Shown here piece by piece: positions 27,313 to 37,000 of a stretch of DNA of 64,000 bases. Origin of the DNA: DATAEY01 sp038199035 (GTDB lineage Bacteria; Actinomycetota; Thermoleophilia; Solirubrobacterales; Solirubrobacteraceae); assembly GCA_038199035.1 (NCBI GenBank), contig JBBPZM010000061.1, forward strand, positions 1 through 64,000, in the 5' to 3' direction. The position numbers and the translations under genes are program-made. The notes beneath the pieces are model-generated. The model ran no database searches, was not told where the DNA came from, and saw only the letters and a list, made by a program, of their open reading frames with translations. Position 1 is the first letter of the stretch; every line of letters begins with the position of its first letter.

Positions 27313-28359
27313 CTAGTGCTCGAGGCGCACCTGCGCGCGCGGGTCCAGGGCGTCGCGCACGCCGTCGCCGAAGACGTTGATCCCGAGCACGGCGGCGACC
27401 AGCATCACGCCGGGCACGAGCGTGAGGTGGATGGCGCTCGGTATCAGCCGGATGCCGTCGCTGATCATCGTCCCCCAGGACGGGTTGGGGTCCTGCACGC
27501 CGGCGCCCAGGTAGGAGAGCCCGGCCTCGAGCAGGATGGCGTTGGCCACGATCAGGGGAAGGAAGACGATCAACGTGGAGGCCACGTTGGGCAGCAGCTC
27601 GGCCGACATGATCTGGGCGGAGCGCATGCCCTGGGTGCGGGCCGCGTCGACGAATTCCTTCTCGCGCAGCCCCAGCACCTGGCCGCGGATCGGCTTGGCC
27701 ACGTAGGGGACGTAGACGACCCCGATGATCACCGCGGGCACCAGCAGCGAGTTGCCCGAGAGCTTGAACAGGCCGAGATTGAGGCCGCCCAGGGCCAGCG
27801 CGGTGCCCAGGGCGACGCCCAGCAGGACCGCGGGGTAGGCCCAGATGAGGTCGAGCACGCGGGCGAGCACGCCGTCGAGCGGGCCGCGGAAGTAGCCGGC
27901 CAGCAGCCCGATCAGCGCCGCCAGGACCATGGTCAGGGCGGTGGCCACGAAGCCGACCTCGAGCGAGTTGCGCCCGCCGTAGAGCAGGCGCACGGCGATG
28001 TCGCGCCCGTTGGCGTCGGCGCCCAGCAGGAAGCGACCGTGCCAGGTCGGCCCGGTCGGGATCCCCTGGGGCGACACGACGTCGCGCACCTCTCCGCCCA
28101 CGAGGACGGTGTCGGTCACGTGGTTGTCGTTGGGGCCGGTGTGGGCGACGTGGCGCGCGTAGAGCGGCGCGCACAGGCAAAGCGCGACGATGACCAGGAA
28201 GAGCGCCCCGAAGGCCAGAGCGACGCGGTTGCGCCCCAGCCGCCTGGCGGCCAGCCGGTAGGGGCCGATGCCTGCGGCCGGCCGGGGCCCCTCGTCCCCG
28301 GCGAAGCGCTCGACCGCGGGGGGCGGGGCGGTGTCGGCGGCGGCGGGCTGGGTGGCCAT
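27313..28359 (-). CDS. Oligopeptide ABC transporter permease (DppC/OppC family)
   Basis: A 348-aa permease with a Pro-rich cytoplasmic N-terminus (about 45 aa), TM1 at about 48-68, an enlarged first extracytoplasmic loop (about 70-110), the LLGADANGRDIAVRLLYG motif, and the EAA loop REKEFVDAARTQGMRSAQIMSAELLPN spread over two helices. It ends with FGDGVRDALDPR. It lies between the binding protein and the DppB-like permease, with short gaps (69 and 46 bases). The enlarged first loop is the main difference from the plus-strand DppC. Confidence 0.93.
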   Translation of the reverse strand: MATQPAAADTAPPPAVERFAGDEGPRPAAGIGPYRLAARRLGRNRVALAFGALFLVIVALCLCAPLYARHVAHTGPNDNHVTDTVLVGGEVRDVVSPQGIPTGPTWHGRFLLGADANGRDIAVRLLYGGRNSLEVGFVATALTMVLAALIGLLAGYFRGPLDGVLARVLDLIWAYPAVLLGVALGTALALGGLNLGLFKLSGNSLLVPAVIIGVVYVPYVAKPIRGQVLGLREKEFVDAARTQGMRSAQIMSAELLPNVASTLIVFLPLIVANAILLEAGLSYLGAGVQDPNPSWGTMISDGIRLIPSAIHLTLVPGVMLVAAVLGINVFGDGVRDALDPRAQVRLEH

Positions 28360-28427
28360 GGCTCAGGCGGGCACGGCACGACGGTCTCGCCGCGCGGCCA
28401 CCATAGGCCCCGCCGGGCCCGGGGGCG

Positions 28428-30098
28428 CTACTTCAGCGACCAGCTCGACCAGTCGTTGAGGTACAGCGGGTGGAAGACCGCCGCGTCGAAGTTCAGCCGG
28501 CTCGAGAGGAACTTCGGCAGCTTCTCGGACCCGTAGACGGCGACGTAGCCCTTGCCGGCCACGTACTGGTCCAGCGCCTGCCAGTCCTTGGCCACCGAGC
28601 CGAGCTTGGTCGTCGGCACCTTGTTCAGCCGGGCCAGCTCGCTCTGGATGTGGGGGTCGTTGACCAGGCCGAAGTTCTGGTTGTTCGTCGGCTGGATCGC
28701 GCTTCCGTCCAGGAGCAGGTAGAAGTCCGATGGGTTGGGGAAGTCCTGGATCCAGTCGGCGAACCCAGTCTGCGCTCGGGTCTTGGCGTTGCCGATGGTG
28801 GGGAAGTAGGTCTCGTCGGAGATGATCTTCGGCGTCGCCTTGTAGCCGATCTTGTTGAGCACGCTCGTGTAGTAGTCGACGTACTCGCGGCGCGGGCTGC
28901 GCATCTGCCCCCACACCACGATCTTGGTACCGGCCGTGCCCGACTGCTGCACTAGCTGCTTGGCCTTTGCCAGGTCCGGCGCCTGGTTGGGGTCGCCGTA
29001 GGGGCACGGCGCGTCGGGGTGGCCGGTCAGCCCCTTGGGGATGAAGTAGCACTCGGGGTCGAGGAAGCCGGAGGCCAGCCGCGACAGCGCGCGCTTGTCC
29101 AGCGCGTAGTTGACGGCCTGGCGCGCCTTCTCGTTGTTGAAGGGCTTCAGGCGCGTGTTGAGGAAGAAGTAGAACGTCGACGGGATCGTCTCCTTGGAGA
29201 AGCGATCCTTGGCCCGCGACTGGATCTGGGACAGCAGGGCGGGCGGCAGGGTGTCGCCGGCGTCGAAGGCGTCGGCCTGGTCGTTGAGGACCTGCTGGGC
29301 CTCGGACTGGGTGTTGGAGGTGATGTTGACCGTGATGCGGTCGAGGTTGCCCTTGGGGATGTCGGGGATGTCCAGGCCGACGAAGCGGGGGTTCTTGACC
29401 AGCGTGAACGTCCGGTTGGGCGTGACCTTGGTGATCATGTAGGGACCCACGCCGGGGGGTGGCGAGGCCGAGAGGTTCCTGGTCGGCGTGCCCTTGGGCA
29501 CGAGGCCCGCGGCGGGAAAGGCCAGGACGTTGGGGAAGGCGCCGTAGGCCTTGACGAGCTTGATGGTGATCTTGCCGGTGGCGTCGTCGGTGGTGATGCC
29601 GGAGATCGTCTTCGCACTTCCCTTGTCGAAGGCCGAGGCGCCGGCGATGTTGCCGGTGAAGAACGACTTGCCGCCCCAGTTGGCCTTGATGGCCCGCTGG
29701 ATGGTGTAGGCGAAGTCGCTGGCCTTGACCGGCTTGCCACTGGAGAAGACCAGCCCCTTGCGCAGGGTCAGCGTGTAGGTCCGCCCGTCGGGCGAGATCT
29801 GGGGCAGGCTCTGGGCCAGGCCGGGAATCAGCTCGGTGCCCTGGGGCGCGGGCGCGTGCTTGTAGGTCAGCAGCGGCGTGTAGGTAATCCACGTCGCCTC
29901 GGCCGACTGCGTCGTATAGCCCTGCGCCGGGTCGAGGAAGTCTGGGGCTGTGCCCATCAGCACGGTGGCCGCTCCGCCCTGCTTGCCGCCGCCCGTGGCG
30001 GCGTTCTGCCCTCCGCCGCCACCGCCGCAGGCGCTCAGGGCGAGCGCCAGCGCCATCGCGCCCGCGGATCCCAGGATCAGCCGAATCGGCTTGCTCAT
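28428..30098 (-). CDS. ABC transporter substrate-binding lipoprotein (SBP family 5)
   Basis: A 556-aa binding protein. The signal peptide ends at a lipobox Cys (LSAC) followed by a Gly run that tethers the domain to the membrane anchor. Family-5 features include APDFLDPAQGYTTQSAEATW near the start and SPDGRTYTLTLRKGLVFSSG. A strong ribosome-binding site (GGAGAGG) precedes ATG 30098. First gene of a five-gene minus-strand operon: binding protein, DppC, DppB, OppD, OppF. The substrate cannot be assigned. Confidence 0.93.
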   Translation of the reverse strand: MSKPIRLILGSAGAMALALALSACGGGGGGQNAATGGGKQGGAATVLMGTAPDFLDPAQGYTTQSAEATWITYTPLLTYKHAPAPQGTELIPGLAQSLPQISPDGRTYTLTLRKGLVFSSGKPVKASDFAYTIQRAIKANWGGKSFFTGNIAGASAFDKGSAKTISGITTDDATGKITIKLVKAYGAFPNVLAFPAAGLVPKGTPTRNLSASPPPGVGPYMITKVTPNRTFTLVKNPRFVGLDIPDIPKGNLDRITVNITSNTQSEAQQVLNDQADAFDAGDTLPPALLSQIQSRAKDRFSKETIPSTFYFFLNTRLKPFNNEKARQAVNYALDKRALSRLASGFLDPECYFIPKGLTGHPDAPCPYGDPNQAPDLAKAKQLVQQSGTAGTKIVVWGQMRSPRREYVDYYTSVLNKIGYKATPKIISDETYFPTIGNAKTRAQTGFADWIQDFPNPSDFYLLLDGSAIQPTNNQNFGLVNDPHIQSELARLNKVPTTKLGSVAKDWQALDQYVAGKGYVAVYGSEKLPKFLSSRLNFDAAVFHPLYLNDWSSWSLK

Positions 30099-30168
30099 GT
30101 GCCTCTCCTCAACGCTCGACTCCGCCGCCCCTCGCGGCGCGCGCAGTCTAACCCCGCGCCGGCCCGGC

Positions 30169-30837
30169 TTACGAGCCGCCGGGGCGATCGTCGTCGGGTG
30201 CGGGCTCCTCGTCGTCGCCCTCGTCGTCCTCCTCGTAGAGCGACTCGCGCGCCAGCTCGCGTCCGCGGTAGTCGAAGAGCGCCACCTCGAGCAGGTCCGA
30301 GCGGTAGTCGTCGGGGGCGATCATCGTGAAGCGCTCCTCGACGAGGGCGCACTGGTCGACCACGACGTCGGCCAGCTCGGCGGTGACGATCGCCCCGCCC
30401 GGAACCAGCGCTCGACCCCAGACGAGCGTGATCGTCGCCGCCTTGCCCTGCTCGCCGCGCCAGCTCCCGATCGCCTCGTCGCACAGGTCGAGCTTCCAGC
30501 CGGGGTTGCGCTCGGCGGTCTGGGCGGTGAAGTCGGCCACCGCCTCCGAGGCGGTCGGCTCGGTGCCCTCCTCGCCCGGGGCGAACGAGACGTAGCCGAA
30601 GAGCTCGAGCTCGGTGGAGGTCAGGGTGGTGGCGGGGACGTAGGTGCGCCCGGCGTAGGTGCGATCTGGGTGCCAGGAGATCTCGCCCGGGGTCCCGAGG
30701 TCCTCGCCTTCCGCGTCGACGCGGCGGCATGCCTCGGCGAACTCGCGGGCCAGGCGCTCCTCCCAGCGCCCATAGGGCAGCCCCTCCTGAGGCGGCTCGG
30801 CGGCGAACCGGGGAACCAGGCGATCGGTCGGAGCCAC
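30169..30837 (-). CDS. Conserved-looking cytoplasmic protein, unknown function
   Basis: A 222-aa soluble protein without signal peptide or TM segment. It has a mixed alpha/beta pattern (for example SWHPDRTYAGRTYVPATTLTS and GYVSFAPGEEG) and an acidic tail (EEDDEGDDEEPAPDDD). I do not recognise the family. GTG 30837 lies 20 bases after the stop of dtd, so the two are probably one operon. The tail may be disordered. Confidence 0.65.
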   Translation of the reverse strand: MAPTDRLVPRFAAEPPQEGLPYGRWEERLAREFAEACRRVDAEGEDLGTPGEISWHPDRTYAGRTYVPATTLTSTELELFGYVSFAPGEEGTEPTASEAVADFTAQTAERNPGWKLDLCDEAIGSWRGEQGKAATITLVWGRALVPGGAIVTAELADVVVDQCALVEERFTMIAPDDYRSDLLEVALFDYRGRELARESLYEEDDEGDDEEPAPDDDRPGGS

Positions 30838-30857
30838 GCGGCGTGGAGCCTACGCGG

Positions 30858-31280
30858 TCAGCCGCTCTGCTCGAGCAGCAGCGTCACCGGCCCGTCGTTG
30901 ACCAGCTCGACGGCCATCGTCGCGCCGAACACCCCGCGGGCCGCGCCCAGGCGATCGCAGAAGCGCTCGTACAGCGGCCCGGCGTGCTCGGGCGGCGCGG
31001 CCGCGACGTAGGAGGGGCGGTTGCCCCGCCGCGTGTCCCCGTAGAGCGTGAACTGCGAGACGCAGAGCACGTCGCGCTCCCCCAGCGGCTCGTTCATGCG
31101 CCCGCCGGCGTCGGAGAAGACCCGCAGCGCCCGGACCCTGTCGGCGAGCCGGTCGCAGCCCGCCTCGTCGTCGGCGTGGGTGACGCCGAGCAGGACCGCC
31201 AGCCCCTTACCGATGCTCGCCACCTCGGCGCCGTCGACGACGACCGACGCCCGCGACACCCGCTGGACCAGGGCACGCAT
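30858..31280 (-). CDS. dtd: D-aminoacyl-tRNA deacylase
   Basis: A 140-aa proofreading enzyme that removes D-amino acids (and Gly mischarged on tRNA-Ala) from tRNA. Typical motifs are MRALVQRVSRASVVVDG at the start, SQFTLYGDTRRGNRPSY (active-site SQFT) and the cross-dimer NDGPVT near the end. Length is canonical. ATG 31280 lies 8 bases after CATAGT (31289-31294, minus strand), again leaderless-like. Confidence 0.95.
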   Translation of the reverse strand: MRALVQRVSRASVVVDGAEVASIGKGLAVLLGVTHADDEAGCDRLADRVRALRVFSDAGGRMNEPLGERDVLCVSQFTLYGDTRRGNRPSYVAAAPPEHAGPLYERFCDRLGAARGVFGATMAVELVNDGPVTLLLEQSG

Positions 31281-31341
31281 CCGTCAACACTATGGGCGTG
31301 GCGCTTTTGTCGGTATATGGCCACCAAAAACGCCATCCTGA

Positions 31342-32265
31342 TCAGGCGGCCAGCGCCGAGGCCGCGATCGCCCAGGCGACGACGATCGCCGTCCCCCATG
31401 CGACCGCCGCCGCGGCGGTGCGCACGCGCAGGCCGTAGACGTGGGCGACGGCCAGGGCGTTGATCCCGCAGGGCATGGCCATGAGCAGGGCGTAGGCGCG
31501 CGGGAGCTCGATGAGCGGCGCGGCCAGTCCGATCAGCAGTCCCGGGGCAACCGCCAGGCGCAGGACGAGCGCGACGCCGACGGCAGGGGTGATCGGCGGG
31601 GGGAAGCGCACGGCGCCCTCCTCCGCCTCCTCGGCCAGCAGGGCCCCGACCGCGAAGAAGCCGAGGGGGAGGATGGCCAGGACGGCGAGGCGCGAAGCGT
31701 GGACGAGGGCGTCCGGCGCCAGCCGGTCGGGCGCGGCCAGGCCGGCCACCGCCGCGATCAGCGGTGGGTTGCGGGTGAAGAAAGCACGGGCCCGCTCGGC
31801 CGCCCCGCGGCCGGCGCGGTCCCCGAAGGCGGCCCCGACCGCGAAGCCCGCGCCCCACAGCAGCGGACCACCGACGAGGACGTCGTAGGCCACGGCCTCG
31901 CCGAGGTGACCCCCGCCCAGCAGCGCGACCGTGAGGGGCAGCCCCAGGTAGCCGGTGTTGGCGAGGATGGAGGCCAGCACGACGGCGCCGGTCTGCGGCC
32001 GCGGGAGCCTCAGCGCGCGCCGCGCGACCAGCCAGGCGAGGACGCCGGTGATCGCCAGGGCGAGGTAGGCGAGCAGGATTCCTCCACCCACGTCGGCCGT
32101 CACCCGCAGCCGGGCGATGTTGAAGAAGGTGACGAACGGCAGCAGGCCGAAGAGCACCGCGGCCAGGACGCCGCGCGCCACCCGGTGAGCGCGCCGCCCG
32201 ATCAGGCGCTCCAGCGCCACGCCGGCGGCCACCGACACGGCGATGGCCGCTGCCACCGCGGTCAC
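31342..32265 (-). CDS. AEC (auxin efflux carrier) family transporter
   Basis: A 307-aa membrane protein with about ten hydrophobic segments in two inverted halves, as in the AEC/bile-acid transporter fold. Family-like features are LFGLLPFVTFFNIARL, ASILANTGYLGLPLTVALLG (half 1) and MAMPCGINALAVAHVYGL (half 2), the crossover regions. The exported solute is unknown; bacterial members often carry malate or related organic acids. GTG 32265 overlaps the galT-like stop (GTGA). Confidence 0.82.
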   Translation of the reverse strand: MTAVAAAIAVSVAAGVALERLIGRRAHRVARGVLAAVLFGLLPFVTFFNIARLRVTADVGGGILLAYLALAITGVLAWLVARRALRLPRPQTGAVVLASILANTGYLGLPLTVALLGGGHLGEAVAYDVLVGGPLLWGAGFAVGAAFGDRAGRGAAERARAFFTRNPPLIAAVAGLAAPDRLAPDALVHASRLAVLAILPLGFFAVGALLAEEAEEGAVRFPPPITPAVGVALVLRLAVAPGLLIGLAAPLIELPRAYALLMAMPCGINALAVAHVYGLRVRTAAAAVAWGTAIVVAWAIAASALAA

Positions 32266-33242
32266 ACGTCGCGCAGCTCGGTGGCCACGGTCTCGGGCGA
32301 GACGACGTTGAGGTGCACGCCGGCGCCGAGCTCGAGCCCGGCGAAGTGGGTGAGGCGCGGGACGATGTCGATGCGCCAGCAGAAGTGCTCCGCGCCCCGG
32401 GGCGCCGTTCGCACCCACAGGTTGAGCGGGGGCGCTGCGCCGAGCCGCCGGGCCAGCCGGGTCAGTGCGTCGTGCAGGAGCCGCGCGCCGGTGGGGCCGT
32501 GGTCCTCAAAGCGCATCCGCGGGCGGCGCGGGGCGAGCATGAGCTGGTAGGGCAGCCGCGCCCCAAACGGGGCCAGCAGCACCGCCTCGTCGTCGACGGT
32601 GACCAGGCGCTCGCGCAGCTTGACCTCCTCGGCCACCAGGTCCTCCAGCAGGTTGCCGCCCATGGTCCGCGTGGCGTGCGCGCCGAAGCGCTCGCGCTCA
32701 CGCGCCACCGCGGCGGGCACGAAGCCCAGGGCGTAGAGCTGCGCGTGGGTGTGGGGAAGCGAGGCGCCGGCCTCCCGGCGCTCGTTGACGATCAGATGCA
32801 CGTAGTCGGCGTCGGCATGCGCCCGCATGCGCTCGCACCAGACCTCGACCGCCACCTCCACCTGCGCGACCGGGAGGTCGGACAGGCTCGTCACCGGCTC
32901 GGGGGAGTTGACGATCACCTCGTGCGCTCCGGTGGCCGGCTGGGCGAAGAACAGGTCGGGCTGGGCGAAGGCCTGGGGCTGCGGGCTGGTCGGGTCGAGC
33001 GCCGGATAGAGGTTGGGCACGACCCTCACTGTCCAGCCGGGCGAGTCCGGCGGGCCGCCGCTGGGCCGCACGGCGTGGAGCTCCGGCGGCGTGCGCTCCT
33101 CGTGGCCCTCGGCGAAGGGGTCGGTCGCCGGGTCCACGGGCTCGGCCGGCTCGGCCCTGAGCCCGCCCCCGGGCCGGCCCGCCCGGTCGCCCGCGACGAT
33201 CGACCGATGCCCCGAGAGGGGATCGACGCGGATCTCAGGCAC
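32262..33242 (-). CDS. Galactose-1-phosphate uridylyltransferase-like (HIT superfamily)
   Basis: A 326-aa nucleotidyltransferase of the GalT/HIT fold, which swaps UMP (or AMP) between a nucleotide sugar and a sugar phosphate. It begins VPEIRVDPLSGH, then has the HEVIVNSPEP segment and the active-site motif SLPHTHAQLYALG, where the second His is the likely nucleotidylated residue (HxHxQ). GTG 33242 is chosen for the conserved start. No other Leloir-pathway gene is nearby, so the sugar is uncertain. It precedes, and overlaps with, the AEC transporter gene. Confidence 0.85.
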   Translation of the reverse strand: MPEIRVDPLSGHRSIVAGDRAGRPGGGLRAEPAEPVDPATDPFAEGHEERTPPELHAVRPSGGPPDSPGWTVRVVPNLYPALDPTSPQPQAFAQPDLFFAQPATGAHEVIVNSPEPVTSLSDLPVAQVEVAVEVWCERMRAHADADYVHLIVNERREAGASLPHTHAQLYALGFVPAAVARERERFGAHATRTMGGNLLEDLVAEEVKLRERLVTVDDEAVLLAPFGARLPYQLMLAPRRPRMRFEDHGPTGARLLHDALTRLARRLGAAPPLNLWVRTAPRGAEHFCWRIDIVPRLTHFAGLELGAGVHLNVVSPETVATELRDV

Positions 33243-33301
33243 GGGCGTTCTCCGCGGACCGTCGAGGTCGCTCGCCGGTGCTGAGCCGGCCCACGCGGAT
33301 C

Positions 33302-33748
33302 TCAGACAAGTCGCTTGTCCATGGCCACGTGCTCGATGCCCGCCTCCTCGAAGGCGTCGCCCCGGGTGGTGAAGCCGGCCGAGGAGTACATGGCCGAGGC
33401 GTGCGACTGCGCGTGCAGGGCCATGCGCCGCGCTCCCGCCTCGCGCGCCTCCTCCTCGGCGCCGAGCAGAAGCGCCCGGCCGATCCCGCGAGCGCGGGCG
33501 GCGGGCGCGACGGCCAGGCGACCGAGCTTGGCCGTGTCGCCATCGACGAGCAGGCGGCACGTGCCTACCACCACGCCGTCCTGGATCGCCACCAGGTGCC
33601 GCGCTGCGTCGTCACGTCCGTCGCGCTCGAGCTCCAGGGCCACGCCCTGCTCGCCGCAGAACACCGTTTCCCGGAGACCGAGGGCGGCTCGAAGCTCGGC
33701 CGCGCTGCGCGGCGAGCGGATGGCGATAGCAGCGGGCTCGCGGGACAC
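33302..33748 (-). CDS. GNAT family N-acetyltransferase
   Basis: A 148-aa acetyltransferase. GRLAVAPAARARGIGRALL is the acetyl-CoA pyrophosphate loop (motif A), preceded by a strand pair (LVAIQDGVVVGTCRLL) and followed by HAQSHASAMYSSAGF (motif B). It resembles the ElaA/YjcF-type group, whose members start with a VFCGEQG-type segment as here. Substrate unknown. GTG 33748 lies 8 bases after TAGGCT (33757-33762, minus strand), so it is probably leaderless. Sixty bases separate it from the galT-like gene. Confidence 0.9.
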   Translation of the reverse strand: MSREPAAIAIRSPRSAAELRAALGLRETVFCGEQGVALELERDGRDDAARHLVAIQDGVVVGTCRLLVDGDTAKLGRLAVAPAARARGIGRALLLGAEEEAREAGARRMALHAQSHASAMYSSAGFTTRGDAFEEAGIEHVAMDKRLV

Positions 33749-34071
33749 CGAGCGGGAGCCTAGAGCGGGCGCAACGTACGAGCCACGGTGGAGACCGGGA
33801 TGCCGTCGCCACGAGTGACATCGGTCGCGGGTAGGCGGCGCACCCGGTGGATGGCGACACGCAACCAGGGCCCGCCGAGGGTTGCGAAAGAGGCACCGCG
33901 GCTGCGCGTGACGCGCGTGGCGCGCCCTGCCGTCCGGCTTGGGTGTATGCTGAAAAGCCCTTACGAGCGGTGAGGCCAGAGCATCGGTCCGCCGCGACTC
34001 TCAGCCCACTGGCGCCGAGAGTCGCATCCTGACTCCGCGGCCTCCCGCGCTTCGAAGCACCAAGCCGTCCC
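33749..34071 (+). promoter_or_regulatory. Intergenic region with helicase leader and hairpin
   Basis: A 323-base gap without a supported gene. It carries the divergent promoters of the GNAT and helicase genes. A TATGCT -10-like box on the plus strand (33946-33951) would give a leader of about 115 bases. Within it, GCGACTCTC (33994-34002) and GAGAGTCGC (34017-34025) form a perfect 9-bp stem with a 14-base loop. An ATG at 33948 opens a 9-codon frame ending at 33974, but it overlaps the -10 box, so it may not be transcribed. No ribosome-binding site precedes the helicase ATG. Confidence 0.4.
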
Positions 34072-37000
34072 ATGGCTGATCCCACGCCAGCGGCCGCGCA
34101 GGCCGCGACGCTTCCCGATCCCGCCGACATCGAGCGGGCCGGTGAGTTCACCCGTGAGGAGTTCGTCCACGAGGGCGAGCGCCCGGAAGAGGTCCTGGGC
34201 GCGGGAACGGCCCGGCGGCGGGCGCTCGACTCCGCACTGGCCGAGATCGAGGCCGGGGGCAAGCGGCCCTCGGTCCAGTGGCGGCGCAACTTCTCCCTGC
34301 TGCTGGGCCTCGAGCGCCTACTGGCGCAGGACGATCCGGCTCTGACCGACGGGACCGAGCTCACCGGCCACCAGGTCGACGCGCTCTCGGGGACCCTGAT
34401 CGCGCTGACCGCCGAGGAGCAGCGCCAGGCCGCCAACGGGCACGTCAACGGCGGCGGTCAGTCGACGGCGGGCGGGGGCGGCTCCGGCCGCCGGTCGTCG
34501 CCGAGCGACGAGGATGGCGCCCCGGCCGGAGGGAACGGCCGCGCCGCCGCGCCGATGGCCGCCGCCCGGTCCACCACGACGGCGACCCTCGACGAGGTCG
34601 ACGAAAGCGAAGACGCCCAGGCCGGCACCGTGGAAGACGTGGCGGCGCCCGAAGCCCCTCACGCCGATCCCGACGCGGACCCCGAGGCCGATGTCGACAC
34701 CAGCGCCGACGCCGACGCCGACGCTGACGCCGATACTGACGCCGACGCCCACGCCGACAGCGAAGCCGACCCCGACGCCGCCCTGGGGCTCCCCGACACC
34801 GACGCCGAGCTCGACCCCGACCCCGACCCCGACGACGTCGAGCCCGACGAGGAGCCCCAGGACTGGGAGGAGGCCGACCTCGACCCCGACGCACAGCTGC
34901 CCGAGGCACCCGAGGACCCCAACGCCGCCCGGCGGTTCTGGTTCGAGCATGCCACCGGATCGGGCAAGACCGTCGCCGCGCTGGGCTTCGTCGAGGCCTC
35001 GCGCACCGGTGGGGTCCTGATCCTCACCCACCGACGCAACCTCGTCGACCAGTTCAACGGCGAGCTGCGTGACCGCGGCTATGCCAAGCGCATCTCGCCC
35101 GCGCTGCTCGACGGCGAGGACCCGCTCGCCAAGGGATCGAAAGCCACCCTCGGCCCGGTCACCGTCGAGACCTACCAGTGGTTCGTGCGCAACGCCGGCA
35201 AGGTTTCCGACGCCTACACGATCGTCATCTGCGACGAGGCGCACACCGCCCTGGGGGAGAAGACCAGCGCGTCGATCCGCAACTGGGCGGGACCGGTGTT
35301 CATCGGCATGACGGCCACCGGCGCGCTGATCGCCCGCCACGTCACCGACCTCTTCCCGACCCAGACCTCCCGCTTCGACCTCGCCCAGGCGGCGCGGCGA
35401 GGGGTCATCGCCCCCTTGCGCTGCATCCGGATCCCGCCAGGGCCGGGCGTTCGCACGATCGCCAAGGTCCCGCTGCGTCGCGGCGAGGTCGACACCGAGT
35501 TCGACCAGGAGATGCTGGCCGAGCTGCTCGACCAGCACCCGTTCAACCTCGCCGTGGCCGACCTCTACAAGACGCGCTTCAACAACGTCCCCGGCGTGGT
35601 CTACGCCGCGGGCGTCAAGCACGCCTACAACGTGGCCGAGGCGATGCGCGCGAGCGGGCTCAAGGCCCAGGGCGTGTCGGGGGAGACGCCCAAGCGCGAA
35701 CTGGCCCGCATCCTCGCCGCCTACGAGCGCGGCGAGATCGACGTGCTGGTCAACGCCCAGCTGCTGGCCGAGGGGTGGAACTCGCCGCGGGCCACCCTCT
35801 GCATGCACCTCGCGCCCACCGCCTCCAAGCGCATCTACCAGCAGCGCGTGGGCCGCGTGACCCGCCGCCACCCCGGCAAGGAGGCGGGCATCGTCGTGGA
35901 CTTCGTCCATCCCGGCACCCGCCACGACGACCCGGTGGTCACGCTGCACTCGCTGCTCGACCGTGACGTCTACCGCGGCGGGGCGATCGTGGTCGGGCCG
36001 GTGCGCCGCGGGCGTGGCCGCCGCGTGCGCGTCGAGCGCCGCGTGCTCCCGGTGACGCCCGACCCGCAGCGCCGCGCCGAGGTCTTCGAGCGCGAGCTGT
36101 GGCGCATCGCCGTCGAGCACCTCGACTACGGCGAGCAGCACGTGTGGGCGGCGCTGGCCGGCGCGCGCGTGGCCCCCAACGGCTGGCGCCGAGCCAAGGC
36201 GATGCTCCATTTCGACCGCCAGGGTGAGCTAAAGCGGCGCTTCCTCACCACCGCCGTGCAGCGCAACCGCAACACCCAGCTGCGCGTCCGCGCTCTCCAG
36301 GAGATCGCCGCCGCCCGCGACGCCGAGGCGTTCGACGAGGCGATCGACATCATCGGCACGTGGTCGCGCGACGAGAAGCGCGAGGGAGTCAAGGTCATGC
36401 TCCAGGCGCTGGCCGAGAAGCGCATCGGCCGCCGCGACCAGGCCAGCGCATGGATCTGGCGCATGGCCGAGTACACCCGCGAGGTCCACGAGGAGTACGC
36501 GGTGCAGCGTTGGCCGGAGACCAAGCGGCTGCTCGGCCTGCTCGTCAACTCCTCGGGCGGCGCCCACGCGCGCAACGCCCGCCGCATCGTGCACGCCGCG
36601 CGCAAGCAGGACCGGCGGCTGTCCGCGGCGCTGCTGGCCGCCGCGCTGGCCCATACGCCCGAGGCCCAGCAGGCGCTGGACGGCGCGCGGACCCGCATGG
36701 CCCGCAAGCCCTCGGCGCTGGCCCGCGAGCTGCTGCGCAACTTCCCCAAGGGACGGCGGGGACGCACCCGCGGCCGGCGGCGTAAGCCGGCCGCGGTGGG
36801 CGCGTCGGCTTCCGGCAACGGCCGCCCGACGAGCGCCCTCAAGCCGGGTCCCGAGGCCGAGGTGGTCCAGGGGTCCCTGACCGAGACGGACGGGTCGACC
36901 GACGCGGAGGCCGCGGCCGACGGGCCCGGGGATGCGCCGCTCGAGCCGGCCGGCCGCGATGACCTCGACGACGCCGTCGAGGACGCCCTCGACGAGGCGC

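Noticed and set aside
27088..28536. 482-codon plus-strand frame opposite the DppC permease
   Set aside because: Antisense shadow; composition follows the permease codons and no signal is seen.
34660..34905. Possible CRISPR or tandem repeat array
   Set aside because: The repeats are 6 bases, in frame, without spacers, and encode an acidic protein segment.
34318..36210. 630-codon open frame on the minus strand opposite the helicase
   Set aside because: It is antisense to a gene with clear motifs in the opposite strand, and its translation is Gly/Val/Asp/His-biased, as expected from the shadow of GC-rich codons.
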